NCBI GenBank assembly: GCA_026391655.1
Contig: JAPLDR010000019.1
Span: 138,880-202,879, forward strand
DNA from: Bacteroidia bacterium
GTDB taxonomy: Bacteria; Bacteroidota; Bacteroidia; Bacteroidales; Prolixibacteraceae
Direction: 5' to 3'
DNA: 64,000 bases
The position numbers were made by a program, and so were the translations under genes. Shown here in pieces: positions 34,349-43,969 of the stretch (the first letter of the stretch is position 1; each line of letters begins with the position of its first letter). Below the pieces are notes generated by a model, which ran no database searches, was not told where the DNA came from, and was given only the letters and a program-made list of their open reading frames with translations.

Positions 34349-36391
34349 TTACCAAATTTTAGCACGTTTCGACTCGTCGAGGTACATCGGTTGTCCTGGC
34401 TTTACATTGAAAGCCATATAAAACTCGGGAATATTCTTTAAAGGACCAATCACGCGTAAATTTCCTAATGAATGCGGATCTTCTTTGGTGCGGCGAAGAA
34501 TCTCTTTGTCGCGGATATTCTGTGCCCATACATGTGCATAAGCCAGATAGAATCGTTGATCAGGTGTAAATCCATCGATTGGTTTTGTTTCTTTATTTGC
34601 CAATTTAAATGCCTGATAAGAGATATTTAAACCGCCAAAATCTGCAATATTTTCACCCAAACTTAGTTTACCATCGGCATGAATGGAATCAATCACCACG
34701 AAACTACTAAACTGATCGACCAATACCTTTGTCCGTTCGTCGAAAAGTTTAGAATCTTCGGCTGTCCACCAGTCGGTAAGATTACCAACTTTATCAAATT
34801 TGCGACCTTCATCGTCAAAACCGTGTGTCATCTCATGTCCGATTACGACACCAATTGCACCATAGTTGACCGCGTCATCGCCTTTTAGAAAAAAGAACGG
34901 TGGTTGCAAAATTGCAGCCGGAAATACGATCTCATTCATATCTGGTGCATAGTAGGCATTCACCGTTTGAGGCGACATAAACCATTGCATTTTATCAACA
35001 GGTTTGTTGATCTTCGCGTAGTTAAATGCAGTTTCGAATTTATTCGAACGAATCACATTCTCAACATACGAATCATCCGAAATTTCAAGACCCGAGTAAT
35101 CGCGCCATTTGTCTGGATATCCAATCTTTACATTGATGGCATTCAATTTTTCCAATGCTTTTACTTTGGTATCAGCACCCATCCACCCGAGGTTTTTAAT
35201 CCTTTCGCCAAGCGAAATACGCAGATTTTCTACCAGTTTAAGCATTCGTTCTTTTGCCTCAGCAGGAAAATACTTCGCAACATACAGTTGACCGATGGCT
35301 TCGCTGAGTGCGTCACTTGTTACACCAAGAACGCGTTTCCAGCGGGGACGCATTTTTTCTGTTCCCGACATTGCCCTGCCGTAGAAATCAAATTTTGTAT
35401 TGACAAAATCATCCGAAAGATATGAAGCAGTGCCATTGATCAGGTTCCAGCGCAAATAAACTTTCCAGTCAGCAACGGGAACTTCTTTGAGCATCTTACT
35501 TACCTCAACGATGAATAAAGGTTGGTTCAAATTGATCTCACCCGGATCGCCAACACCCTGCGAAACGAAGTAACGGTTCCAGTTAAATGCCGGAGAGAGT
35601 TCGATCAACCCTTTTGTTGTGGTTTTATTGTAAGTCTTGTTTGGATCGCGTTGTTCGAGACGTGTCATTGAAGCTTTTGCAAGACGAGTTTCGAGATTCA
35701 TGATGATTTCGGCATTTTTCTTCGCTGTTGCCTCATCATCACCAAGCAGTTTAAACATCTTTTCGACGTAAATCACATACTTTGTCCTTAAATCCTTCGA
35801 CCGGTCATCATCATTCACGTAATAATCGCGGTCGGGCATCCCAATTCCTGACTGGGTCAGCTGTGCAATGACCATCGAACTGTTTTTTGCATCCGACGAA
35901 CCGTAAAATCCGAACAATGGATTGAATCCGTAAGTGTGAAACTTCGCAATTTCGATCTCAACATCGTCCATTGTCGCCAGTTTACCAATCTCTTCGAAGT
36001 AAGGAGTCAAAGGCTTGATCCCTTGTTGTCCAATCTTTACCGAATCCATCCCAAGATTGAAAAGTGTTGCTGTTTTATCGGCAATAGAACCCTTTTCATT
36101 CTTGGTCGAAGCGGTTTCCTTGACCAATTCATTCAATTGTTTTTCGGCAACCTCGGCTAATTTGTCGAATGAACCATATCGCGCGCGGTCGGCAGGCAAC
36201 GGATTCAATTTTTTCCAGCCATTATTGGCATAAGCATCGAAATCCTGTCCCGGATCGACTTTTGTATCCATATCCGCTACATTAATAGCCGGTTCTGCAG
36301 GTTTTTTCTGCTCTTTCCCGTTACAGGCGATAAATGTTCCTGTTGTCATTCCGCACAAGAATAGTGAAATTAATAGTGATTTATTTTTCAT
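34349..36391 (-). CDS. M13-family (neprilysin/PepO) metallopeptidase lipoprotein
   Basis: 680 residues, starting at the ATG at 36391 (MKNKSLLISLFLCG). The lipobox FIAC anchors it to the membrane. The M13 N-domain starts at DMDTKVDPGQDFDAYANNGW. The catalytic part has the substrate motif VNAYYAPDMNEIVFPA, the zinc site VIGHEMTHGFDDEG, the third ligand in ENIADFGGL, and closes with KRAKIW where the family has CxVW. Cleaves peptides in the periplasm or at the surface. Its terminator is at 34299-34327. Confidence 0.94.
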   Translation of the reverse strand: MKNKSLLISLFLCGMTTGTFIACNGKEQKKPAEPAINVADMDTKVDPGQDFDAYANNGWKKLNPLPADRARYGSFDKLAEVAEKQLNELVKETASTKNEKGSIADKTATLFNLGMDSVKIGQQGIKPLTPYFEEIGKLATMDDVEIEIAKFHTYGFNPLFGFYGSSDAKNSSMVIAQLTQSGIGMPDRDYYVNDDDRSKDLRTKYVIYVEKMFKLLGDDEATAKKNAEIIMNLETRLAKASMTRLEQRDPNKTYNKTTTKGLIELSPAFNWNRYFVSQGVGDPGEINLNQPLFIVEVSKMLKEVPVADWKVYLRWNLINGTASYLSDDFVNTKFDFYGRAMSGTEKMRPRWKRVLGVTSDALSEAIGQLYVAKYFPAEAKERMLKLVENLRISLGERIKNLGWMGADTKVKALEKLNAINVKIGYPDKWRDYSGLEISDDSYVENVIRSNKFETAFNYAKINKPVDKMQWFMSPQTVNAYYAPDMNEIVFPAAILQPPFFFLKGDDAVNYGAIGVVIGHEMTHGFDDEGRKFDKVGNLTDWWTAEDSKLFDERTKVLVDQFSSFVVIDSIHADGKLSLGENIADFGGLNISYQAFKLANKETKPIDGFTPDQRFYLAYAHVWAQNIRDKEILRRTKEDPHSLGNLRVIGPLKNIPEFYMAFNVKPGQPMYLDESKRAKIW

Positions 36392-36697
36392 GATTTTAAA
36401 GGATTTACAAAGTTCCAAAAATATCTTTTTTTGTTGAACGACAATATGACTAAAAAGGTTTTCAAAACAGAAGATTTTTAATATTTTGCAGGAAATTCTA
36501 TATCTGCTTCCGCTAGTTGGCGGAGGGCCTCCGGAACGATCTTAATTAACGGAATAGCGATAGTTTAAAAATGGAATAATATTTCCGAATAAAATTTAAA
36601 CAATCTCTAAATTAATCACGAAATTTGTGACGCTCAGACGTCTATAAATAATTGGATTTGCCCTTAATCAGGGGTTTAACAATAAAAACCAAATATC
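36392..36697. other. Gene-free spacer between divergent genes
   Basis: 306 bp, AT-rich. Only a GC-rich palindromic patch (CCGCTAGTTGGCGG and GGAGGGCCTCC, about 36510-36532) stands out. It should contain both promoters, but I cannot place them with confidence. Confidence 0.4.
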
Positions 36698-37225
36698 ATG
36701 TGGAATACATTGAGACATCTTGCCGGATTTGCTCTTGGGATTGCCATCTTTATTTTGGCGATTCCATTCGGATTGGTTGAATTATCGAAAGTAGATCAGC
36801 TGATCTTTAAGTTTACTCTTATTGACCTGTCAAAAATACGTTTGATTGTGTCAGTGCTCCTGTTTATTTTAGGTATCTCCTTTATGATCTGGTCGAATAT
36901 TTTCCTCTTACGGATTGGGAAAGGTGGGCCGGCTGATCTGTTTAATGTTTCAATCAGCCCGCAGACAAAAAAACTTGTTGTGATCGGGCCATACCGGTAT
37001 AGCAGGAACCCGATGGTATTTGGAGTATTCACCTTATATCTTTCAATTGCCTTATTTTTAAATTCAATCATCGATATGATCGTGATATTGGCTTTCATTT
37101 TTATTGTAGCTCAATACCTGAGATTTTACGAAGAAAAAAGATTGCATAAGGATTTTGGCGATGAGTATCTCGAATACAAAAAGAGCGTTTCGATGATTTT
37201 TCCGAGAGGAAGAAAGAGAAATTAG
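36698..37225 (+). CDS. Isoprenylcysteine/phospholipid methyltransferase-like membrane protein
   Basis: 175 residues with four to five hydrophobic helices. The C-terminal half has the ICMT/PEMT signature GPYRYSRNPMVFGVF, followed by the acidic-basic EEKRLHKDFGDEYLEYKKSV. Such proteins methylate lipids or small molecules in the membrane using SAM; the real substrate is unknown. Alone, plus strand. Confidence 0.82.
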   Translation: MWNTLRHLAGFALGIAIFILAIPFGLVELSKVDQLIFKFTLIDLSKIRLIVSVLLFILGISFMIWSNIFLLRIGKGGPADLFNVSISPQTKKLVVIGPYRYSRNPMVFGVFTLYLSIALFLNSIIDMIVILAFIFIVAQYLRFYEEKRLHKDFGDEYLEYKKSVSMIFPRGRKRN

Positions 37226-37490
37226 GGCACTGTGACGCTCTGTGTGGATATGTAGTAATTGAGCGACTTGCCGCTTGCAATTGGCAGTTTGCAACCTTGC
37301 TTCCCTTTATGTTGTTAATCGCGAAAGGGTTATTCATTATTATCATTCTACATTAAGAAGATAAATATTCAATTTGCATCCAGGGATTGAATATTTGCGC
37401 TTAGTTGAAACAAAAGCCAGCAGCAAGTTGCTAATTGCCAGCCGCAGATTAATAACTACTTTTATCGGAATATCAAATCTTTCAAAAGCA

Positions 37491-38000
37491 ATGAAGACAA
37501 AAATCATTTTAACCATCGCATTATTCGGAATATTAACGACCAGCTTCGGGCAACAGAGTCCAAACTGGGACAAATGGAGCTGGTTAATGGGTGAATGGGC
37601 CGGTGAGGGAACCGGACAACCAGGTGTAGGTGGTGGAACCTTCACTTTTAAAACCGATCTCAACAAAAAGATTCTTGTAAGGAAGGGCCAAACCGAATTC
37701 CCGGCAACAGGCGATAAACCAGCGGTTATTCACAAAGATTTAATGATCATTTATCCCGATTACAAAGGGAATCCTTCAAAAGCCATCTATTTTGACAACG
37801 AAGGACATACTATCAATTATTCAATTACTTACGCTGACAAGTCGATTTCATTAACCAGCGACAAAACTCCAAACGTTCCCGTTTTTCGTCTGACTTATAC
37901 CTTACTCAATAACGAAATGGTGAATACTAAATTTGAAATGTCGCAGGATGGCGAGAAATTTTCGACCTATATTGAGGGAAAAAGTAAAAAAACGAAATAA
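37491..38000 (+). CDS. Conserved secreted protein
   Basis: 169 residues from the ATG at 37491. The open frame extends 117 nt further upstream but through repeat sequence. Signal peptide 1-20 (ends SFGQ). The mature domain begins WLMGEWAGEGTGQPG, a pattern seen in small lipocalin-like beta barrels of the DUF1579/THAP4 type, and is all beta. Function unknown. mscS-like follows 29 nt after its stop, so it may share a transcript. Confidence 0.68.
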   Translation: MKTKIILTIALFGILTTSFGQQSPNWDKWSWLMGEWAGEGTGQPGVGGGTFTFKTDLNKKILVRKGQTEFPATGDKPAVIHKDLMIIYPDYKGNPSKAIYFDNEGHTINYSITYADKSISLTSDKTPNVPVFRLTYTLLNNEMVNTKFEMSQDGEKFSTYIEGKSKKTK

Positions 38001-38029
38001 ACCGGATTGATAATCTTAAAATAGTTTCT

Positions 38030-38863
38030 ATGCAAGATTTTAAAACCACTACCGATCAATTGGTTTCCATTTTGATTAATTATGCGCCGAGGATCGTGTC
38101 GGCAATCGTCATTTTAATATTGGGTTTTTGGATTATAAAACTAATCGTCAGAAAATTACGATCTGTTTTAGTGAAAGGGGAAATGGATTCTTCATGGGCT
38201 CCTTTTTTTGCTTCGGCGACCAACGTTATATTGTACATTCTGTTGATTCTTTCTGTTGCCTCAATCATTGGAATCCAGACAGCCTCTTTTGTTGCCATTC
38301 TTGGTGCTATAGGTTTGGCCATTGGTTTAGCCTTGCAGGGAAGTTTCAGTAATTTTGCCGGAGGCGTAATGATTCTCATGTTTAAACCGATAAAGTTAGG
38401 AGAGTATATCGAATCAAATGGTGTAGCAGGTAAGGTCAATGATATTCATCTTTTCAACACCACATTACAGAGTTACGATAATAAAATCATCATGGTGCCT
38501 AATGGCGTTTTGTCCAACAATGTTATTATCAATTACTCCAGGGCAAAGACCCGTTTTGTGGAGTGGACTTTCGGTATTGGTTATGATGACAGCATCGAGC
38601 AGGTCAGGAAACTTATTATTGAAGAGATATTTACCGACGACAGGGTTATAAACAAAGCGAAGCCGTTTGTAAGTGTTGCAGATTTAGCCTCAAGTTCTGT
38701 AAATATTCTGGTACGTGCCGAAGTAAAGCAGAAAGATTACTGGGATGTTTTATACATCGGTTTCGAAAGGGTGAAAGAGCGGTTCGATAAGGAAGGAATT
38801 CATATCCCATTTCCGCAACAGGATATTCACATCATTGAACAGGTTAAGGCGGCGAAGAAATAA
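38030..38863 (+). CDS. MscS-family mechanosensitive channel
   Basis: 277 residues. Three membrane helices (about 15-110) are followed by the pore-helix and beta-domain signature LGAIGLAIGLALQGSFSNFA, GGVMILMFKPIKLGEYIE and the C-terminal cytoplasmic domain. Normal small-conductance MscS length. It opens under osmotic downshock. Confidence 0.93.
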   Translation: MQDFKTTTDQLVSILINYAPRIVSAIVILILGFWIIKLIVRKLRSVLVKGEMDSSWAPFFASATNVILYILLILSVASIIGIQTASFVAILGAIGLAIGLALQGSFSNFAGGVMILMFKPIKLGEYIESNGVAGKVNDIHLFNTTLQSYDNKIIMVPNGVLSNNVIINYSRAKTRFVEWTFGIGYDDSIEQVRKLIIEEIFTDDRVINKAKPFVSVADLASSSVNILVRAEVKQKDYWDVLYIGFERVKERFDKEGIHIPFPQQDIHIIEQVKAAKK

Positions 38864-38878
38864 ACGTTTTGGGATTGA

Positions 38879-38910
38879 ACACCTGACAGTTTTCCGAAAC
38901 CGTCAGGTGT
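38879..38910. terminator. Bidirectional hairpin with REP-like sequence
   Basis: ACACCTGAC with GTCAGGTGT around an inner GTTTT/AAAC pair, between convergent mscS-like and pepP genes. The same palindrome type (CCTGACAGGTTTT) is found inside the restriction gene at 53893-53923. Confidence 0.7.
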
Positions 38911-38919
38911 AATCAGTTA

Positions 38920-40308
38920 TTATTTCAATTGTAACGATTCAACCTCATCCGGATTGATCGGAATCCGGTTACCCAGAATTCTTGATCCGGTTGCAGTGAC
39001 GAGAATATCGTCTTCGAGACGGATTCCACCGAAATCGAGGTATTTTTTGGCCTCATCGAAATTAATAAACGCGTGATTGATCTTCTCGTTGTACCATTTC
39101 TCAATCAAAGCCGGAATAAAATAGAGACCAGGTTCATTCGTAATCACAAAACCCTCCTGAAGACGGCGCCCTAATCTTAAATAAGCGGTTCCAAACTGAT
39201 TGACGGGACGTATTTCATCGTCGTATCCGACATATATCTGCCCGTAATTTTCCATATCATGTACATCAAGCCCCATCATATGGCCCAATCCATGCGGAAA
39301 GAAAAGGGCATGAGCGCCATTGGCAACTGCCTCTTGAATATCGCCTTTCATTAATCCAAGATCCTTCAATCCTGAAGTAATTACTTCCGCTACTTTGAGA
39401 TGGATACTCAGATAGGTTTCACCGGGTTTGATTAATGAAGTCGCAGAATTGTTTGCTTCCAAAACAATATTGTAAATATCGAGTTGTTTTTGCGAAAATT
39501 TTCCGCCCACAGGAACTGTCCGCGTAAAATCGGAAGCATAATGACTATTCGATTCGGCACCGGCATCTATAATCATCAATCTCCCTTTCTCAAGTTTAAA
39601 AGAATGATCGTGATTGTGAAGTGTTTGTCCGTTTTGGGTTAAAATAGTTGGAAATGAAGTGCCACCGCCCGTTGCCAGCGCGATTCCTTCAATCGTACCG
39701 GCAATTTCCTGCTCCATCACGCCAGGTTTTGCCATTTTCATGGCAGTCACGTGCATTTGATAACCAGTTTCGCAAGCTTTTTCAATTTCGGCTATTTCAA
39801 ACTCGTCTTTTATTGATCGCATTCCGACAAGCGCATGAATTAAATCAAGCGAAGCGTGATTTGCAAGATGCGAAGCTTGTATTCCTGTTAATTCCTCAAG
39901 CAAAAGCTTAATTTCAGCACGATATGGTGGGATAAAATGAACAGGATTTGCTTTGCTTACTGATTGACGGACCTTTATACTAATTTCTTTAAACGGAGAA
40001 GTATTTACAACACCGACCGACGCTGCCAAATCTTTAATAGTGGGTTTTATTCCCGACCAGATGATATCTTCAATGGAATTATTGTTGCCGAACAGCATAT
40101 CGTTTCCTGTATTTGCGTCAATAACTCCGAATAACCCGGGCATATCGAGGCCGAAAAGGTATAAAAAGGTGCTGTCCTGCCTGAAATGGTAAGTGTTCTC
40201 AGGATAATTCATTGGAGATTCCGTATTCCCGGGAATCAAAATAATTCCGCTCCCCATTTTTTCACGAAGTCGGTTTCTTCGTTCTGTATATACTTGTTTA
40301 TCGAACAT
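38920..40308 (-). CDS. pepP: Aminopeptidase P (Xaa-Pro aminopeptidase)
   Basis: 462 residues: AMP_N domain (about 1-130) plus M24 pita-bread domain. Metal ligands in DAGAESNSHYASDFTRTVPV, HGLGHMMGLDVHD, EPGLYFI and the final GGIRLEDDILVT glutamate. Removes N-terminal residues preceding proline. Full length; convergent with the MscS gene across a hairpin. Confidence 0.94.
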   Translation of the reverse strand: MFDKQVYTERRNRLREKMGSGIILIPGNTESPMNYPENTYHFRQDSTFLYLFGLDMPGLFGVIDANTGNDMLFGNNNSIEDIIWSGIKPTIKDLAASVGVVNTSPFKEISIKVRQSVSKANPVHFIPPYRAEIKLLLEELTGIQASHLANHASLDLIHALVGMRSIKDEFEIAEIEKACETGYQMHVTAMKMAKPGVMEQEIAGTIEGIALATGGGTSFPTILTQNGQTLHNHDHSFKLEKGRLMIIDAGAESNSHYASDFTRTVPVGGKFSQKQLDIYNIVLEANNSATSLIKPGETYLSIHLKVAEVITSGLKDLGLMKGDIQEAVANGAHALFFPHGLGHMMGLDVHDMENYGQIYVGYDDEIRPVNQFGTAYLRLGRRLQEGFVITNEPGLYFIPALIEKWYNEKINHAFINFDEAKKYLDFGGIRLEDDILVTATGSRILGNRIPINPDEVESLQLK

Positions 40309-40339
40309 ATCTTCTTATTTATATGATTTGTTTATATGA

Positions 40340-41779
40340 TCAGCCCGTAATTTTTGAAGGCAACCCCGATTTCATCACCTTCTTATCCTTTGCAGAACGT
40401 GGAAGAAAGATATCATCGGTGGTTAAACCTAGTTCTTTAATTGCTTTCAGACAATATTCAAGTTGACCAAGATCATTGTTGGAAGTATTATTGGTTCCGA
40501 ATGTGAATTTCAGACCTGCTTCCTTTGCCCGCTTCAGAAAGGCGATGCTGGGTATTTTATATCTTGCATTTATTTCTAAAGCAACATCATTGTTTTTTAG
40601 AACTTTGATGACGCGGTCCATTCTTTCGGGTGTCCATAAGCGATCGTAATCGGCGGCAATCTTTGCGGGAAGAAAAGTTGGATTAACATAGATGTCGACA
40701 GGCTCATTTCCTATGATTGCCTCAATTTTACCTACAAGCATATCCATAAACTGTTGTTCATCATCTACAAATGTCTCAGCCGGCATCCACAATCTCAGGC
40801 GGCGACCTTTGTGATCGGTCCATGTCATCGCATCGGTGAAAATATAATCGAAACGTGCAACGGCTGCCGGCGAAAATAGCGTTACCCATTCACGACCTTC
40901 ACATTGCATCACTTTAAAAACAGGTTCGTTAATGATCTTATCAAGATAGGCATTCAGCGTTGAATCGTTCGTAACCGGAAATTTCAATCCGCAATTGGCT
41001 GCGATACCGTAATTATATCCATTGATACGAGCATACTGACAAGCCTGATCCATTGTGAGACCACCTTTGAGATGTCCGTGAAAATCGATTAGCGGAAACT
41101 CTTGTTGATTAAGTGAATCAACCACTTCCCCAGCATTGTATATGACGAGTGAAGTTTTTAAAACGTCTTCCAGCGGAAGTATGGTTATCTCCCCAATTAT
41201 TAGTTCTCCTTCAGCATTTGATTTTATGATCGACAGAAAGCCATTCGCTAAAACATGATCCGTAAGTTCGGCGGGTCTTTTAAGATTATCAGGCTCGGTA
41301 TATTCGCTTGTAATTTTATTATTGACACTTACTTTGATGTAATTTCCCTTTACAATGACAGAAAGATTAAACCATTCGTTGTCAATAGCCGTTCGGACGA
41401 AATTATTCCTGATTTTGGATAAACTTCCGGTCTTTTGCGGATTCCCAACTCGGTAGTCGCTGTTGTTAATTTTTACAATATATCCTTTATCCGGTGAGCT
41501 AACTTCGGGAGCTGCAAAAACAAGAATACCTTCAGCTCCAGCAGTAGTCTTAACTTTCGCCGAAAACTCAAAATTGCGCACTTTAAATTTCGAAGTAAAT
41601 CCGGATGACTGATTTTTTAGCAGAAATCCTTCACTTGAAGTGGTTACATCATTCTGAGTCAGGTATTTTCCGGCGTTGGATGTGTCAATTTTTGTGATTT
41701 CTCCCTTTTTAGGTCCTGTCTTACATGAGCAAAATACAAACGCGATTAGAATTAAGTGCAATAAATAGGTGAAGCGCAT
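40340..41779 (-). CDS. Lipoprotein with LamG/DUF1080-like and PHP-like domains
   Basis: 479 residues. The lipobox is FCSC (Cys19). The N-terminal half (about 35-215) resembles the DUF1080/LamG-type sandwich (FEFSAKVKTTAGAEGILVFAA, WFNLSVIVKGNYIKVSVN). The C-terminal half (about 228-479) is a PHP-type metal-dependent hydrolase: DFHGHLKGG opening, NCGLKFPVTND, and a late TFGTNNTSNNDLGQLEYC. Probably acts on a surface glycan or phosphoester; the substrate is unknown. It lies 31 nt downstream of pepP. Confidence 0.72.
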   Translation of the reverse strand: MRFTYLLHLILIAFVFCSCKTGPKKGEITKIDTSNAGKYLTQNDVTTSSEGFLLKNQSSGFTSKFKVRNFEFSAKVKTTAGAEGILVFAAPEVSSPDKGYIVKINNSDYRVGNPQKTGSLSKIRNNFVRTAIDNEWFNLSVIVKGNYIKVSVNNKITSEYTEPDNLKRPAELTDHVLANGFLSIIKSNAEGELIIGEITILPLEDVLKTSLVIYNAGEVVDSLNQQEFPLIDFHGHLKGGLTMDQACQYARINGYNYGIAANCGLKFPVTNDSTLNAYLDKIINEPVFKVMQCEGREWVTLFSPAAVARFDYIFTDAMTWTDHKGRRLRLWMPAETFVDDEQQFMDMLVGKIEAIIGNEPVDIYVNPTFLPAKIAADYDRLWTPERMDRVIKVLKNNDVALEINARYKIPSIAFLKRAKEAGLKFTFGTNNTSNNDLGQLEYCLKAIKELGLTTDDIFLPRSAKDKKVMKSGLPSKITG

Positions 41780-41887
41780 AAATTATTGATTTTAGCTGGT
41801 TAATTTGATTGCCGAAAGTACCAAGATTATTGGTTGGCTAGCTAAAAATAGGAACATTTTTAAAACCGTATTCCTCCTATTCATAAT

Positions 41888-41932
41888 AGTGACATGGTGA
41901 CTGTTCATGTCCCGGACTGTCACCCCGTCACT
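41888..41932 (-). terminator. Hairpin downstream of the DUF2442 gene
   Basis: Stem AGTGACATGGTGAC (41888-41901) with GTCACCCCGTCACT (41919-41932), a degenerate version of the perfect hairpin at 42673-42751. Confidence 0.45.
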
Positions 41933-41968
41933 TGCCGGGAATCAGCCATGTCATATCCGGAAATAGCA

Positions 41969-42193
41969 TTAAAGGCTGTAATAGAGTGTATCCGCGCTTA
42001 ATTCCTGATCGTTTGGCCATGCAATAAAATATCCATTATTTTTCACAAGTTCAAAATAGCCTGGATCTTTAAGCTGTGAGAAAATACCCTTGGTAAAATA
42101 CGACTTAAGGTTGACCAATTTTGTTATACCATCTGAAAACTCAATAAAAAGAGTGTTTTCGCTTGCAACCTGTATGTTTCGAATTGTGTTCAT
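41969..42193 (-). CDS. DUF2442 protein
   Basis: 74 residues forming the compact DUF2442 fold: IRNIQVASENTLFIEFSDG, VNLKSYF, and YFIAWPNDQELSADTLY. Usually found beside DUF4160, as here: the start overlaps the DUF4160 stop in a TAATG junction. The pair behaves like a small toxin-antitoxin-type module in many genomes, but the activity is not established. Its 3' end is duplicated at 42498-42557. Confidence 0.85.
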   Translation of the reverse strand: MNTIRNIQVASENTLFIEFSDGITKLVNLKSYFTKGIFSQLKDPGYFELVKNNGYFIAWPNDQELSADTLYYSL

Positions 42194-42462
42194 TATTTTA
42201 GCGGTTTAATTTTAAATGTACTCTTGCCTTCGGTTGCCAATTTCCAGTCAGCTTTCAATTCATCACGATGAATTTCGATCCATGCTTGTACCAGCCGTAA
42301 TTTTTTAGGAGGTATTTCTCCTGCTATAATTTCAGCAGTTTCAATATCGATCACGGCCACATCTCCCTGATATTCCGCATGAATGTGGGGTAAACTGTGT
42401 CTCTTATCATCAAAATGGAACATCCGCACGATGATTCCATAAAACATAGATATGACAGGCAT
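42193..42462 (-). CDS. DUF4160 protein
   Basis: 89 residues. The family core is clear: VRMFHFDDKRHSLPHIHAEY followed by VAVIDIETAEIIAGEIPPKKLRLVQAWIEIH. It precedes DUF2442 with coupled stop/start. A second DUF4160 gene occurs at 50215. Function unproven; often annotated as a candidate toxin or its partner. Confidence 0.85.
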   Translation of the reverse strand: MPVISMFYGIIVRMFHFDDKRHSLPHIHAEYQGDVAVIDIETAEIIAGEIPPKKLRLVQAWIEIHRDELKADWKLATEGKSTFKIKPLK

Positions 42463-42497
42463 TTTTTTTTGTAAAATTAGAAAATAAGTCCATCGTT

Positions 42498-42557
42498 TAC
42501 AATAGTGTATCCGCGCTTAGTTCCTGATCGTTTGATCATGTAATACGAAATTTCATT
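42498..42557 (-). pseudogene. Duplicated 3'-end of a DUF2442 gene
   Basis: Matches the last about 18 codons of the gene at 41969 (SNDQELSADTL readable), with an in-frame TGA in place of the Trp codon and a shortened end. It lies just upstream of the intact DUF4160-DUF2442 pair. Confidence 0.6.
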
Positions 42558-42672
42558 AATGATAATGCCATTGTAGGCAGTAACATTGCCCTTGTAACCG
42601 ATGAACTTGGCGTTTCCAAATTATATAAAAATCTTATTTTCAGTACTTAACCTTATTCACCTTATTCATAAT

Positions 42673-42751
42673 AGTGACCGGGTGACTGCGCTCTGAAGAT
42701 AAGAAAATCATCGGGCAACCGGCCATCCTTTTGATAAGTCACCCGGTCACT
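42673..42751. repeat. Perfect 15-bp inverted repeat
   Basis: AGTGACCGGGTGACT (42673-42687) with AGTCACCCGGTCACT (42737-42751). Together with the similar hairpin at 41888-41932 it brackets the DUF4160/DUF2442 pair and its remnant. Confidence 0.65.
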
Positions 42752-42769
42752 AAGAACCAGGAAACATTT

Positions 42770-42955
42770 GCTATGCGGTGCATACAACCTTACATTTCTG
42801 TTGAACCTTTCCGGTTGCACCTTTGTTTTTCGTCAACTTTTTCTTTCTATAAATATATTGCTCCTCTGGAGCAATTGGCTGTGTCAGAAGAATTTATCAG
42901 CATATTTTTCGCCCCATCGCTCTCTCAATTTCTCACTTCTCAATTTCCTATCCTC
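42770..42955. repeat. REP-like element and pyrimidine-rich stretch
   Basis: TATGCGGTGCATA (from 42772), CTATAAATATATTGCTCC, and a perfect hairpin TTGCTCC-TCT-GGAGCAA (42858-42874) repeat the layout of the left-edge element (1-240). A CT-rich stretch follows (42905-42980), similar to ones at about 25450 and 61680. The gap 42463-42955 holds no intact gene. Confidence 0.45.
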
Positions 42956-43969
42956 TCACCTTCCCATCTTCTCATTTTCATTCCCTTCCTTTCCCATTAC
43001 ATTTGCAATAGTACTTCCCACCATTAGCTGAAGGGCGTGATAAAGCATTAATGGGAGTAAAACTACACCAAGGATTGCCTGGTCGGGAAATAAAACTTTT
43101 CCCATCACTGCTCCCTGCATCAGCGATTTTTTTGAGCCACAGAAAATAACGGTGATTCGATCTTCACGTTTAAATTTCATCCAAACCGACAGCTGGTACA
43201 TCAAGGAAAAAACCAATAAAAAGAGTGTAAGCATCATTGCACCAAGCAAAAATATTTCAGAAATTGCAAAGTTATTGAACATGTTACCCGAAAAAGATTC
43301 GCAGAAGGAGGTAAAAACAATTAGTAAAATGATCAGCTGATCGAATTTTCCAAGTGTTTTTTTGTAACGTGTGACCCATTCCCCAAGTTTGTGATGAAGT
43401 AATAAACCAATTATAACCGGTAACAATACCTGTAAACAGAGTTGAAAAATAGTATGTCCCATATCAAAGCCAGCTTGTGATTTGCCAAGTACGCTGCTCA
43501 TCCACAGTGGAGTAATAAATATTCCAAGGATACTCGATATACTGGCATTAAAGATTGCGGCAGCAATATTTCCTCGGGCAATTGAAATCATCACCACCGA
43601 TGACGAAACTGTCGATGGCAATGCTGCAAGGTAAAAGATACCCAATCCAATATTGGTTGAAAAGTAATCTTTGAAAAACAGACGCAAGCCAATGATTATC
43701 AACGGGAAAAGCAGAAACGTCGATAATTGCACCACCAGATGAAGCCTCCAATGGCTTAATCCGCGAAGAAGGCTTTCAGGACTTAACTTTGCGCCGTAGA
43801 AAAAAAAGATCACCGAAACGCCGTATCCCGCTATCGCAGGCAGGTGGAGCGGACTTTCAGCAATCCCAAACGAAGGATGTAACCAGGCTAAAAAAATAGC
43901 TCCGATCATCAGAAAAAAGAAAGCATTTAGTCCTACTTTTGAAAGCGTATTGATCAGACGTTTAATCAT
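42956..43969 (-). CDS. SBF-like (bile acid:sodium symporter family) transporter
   Basis: 337 residues, ten predicted helices. FFFYGAKLSPESLLRGLSHWRLH, LPSTVSSSVVMISIARGNIAAAIFN and the GSKKSLMQGAVMG motif identify the SBF-like branch. The last residues (KEGNENEKMGR) read into the CT-rich repeat, so the native end may have been altered. The start overlaps the stop of the aldolase gene by 1 nt (TAATG), so it probably imports the substrate that the adjacent aldolases degrade. Confidence 0.85.
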   Translation of the reverse strand: MIKRLINTLSKVGLNAFFFLMIGAIFLAWLHPSFGIAESPLHLPAIAGYGVSVIFFFYGAKLSPESLLRGLSHWRLHLVVQLSTFLLFPLIIIGLRLFFKDYFSTNIGLGIFYLAALPSTVSSSVVMISIARGNIAAAIFNASISSILGIFITPLWMSSVLGKSQAGFDMGHTIFQLCLQVLLPVIIGLLLHHKLGEWVTRYKKTLGKFDQLIILLIVFTSFCESFSGNMFNNFAISEIFLLGAMMLTLFLLVFSLMYQLSVWMKFKREDRITVIFCGSKKSLMQGAVMGKVLFPDQAILGVVLLPLMLYHALQLMVGSTIANVMGKEGNENEKMGR

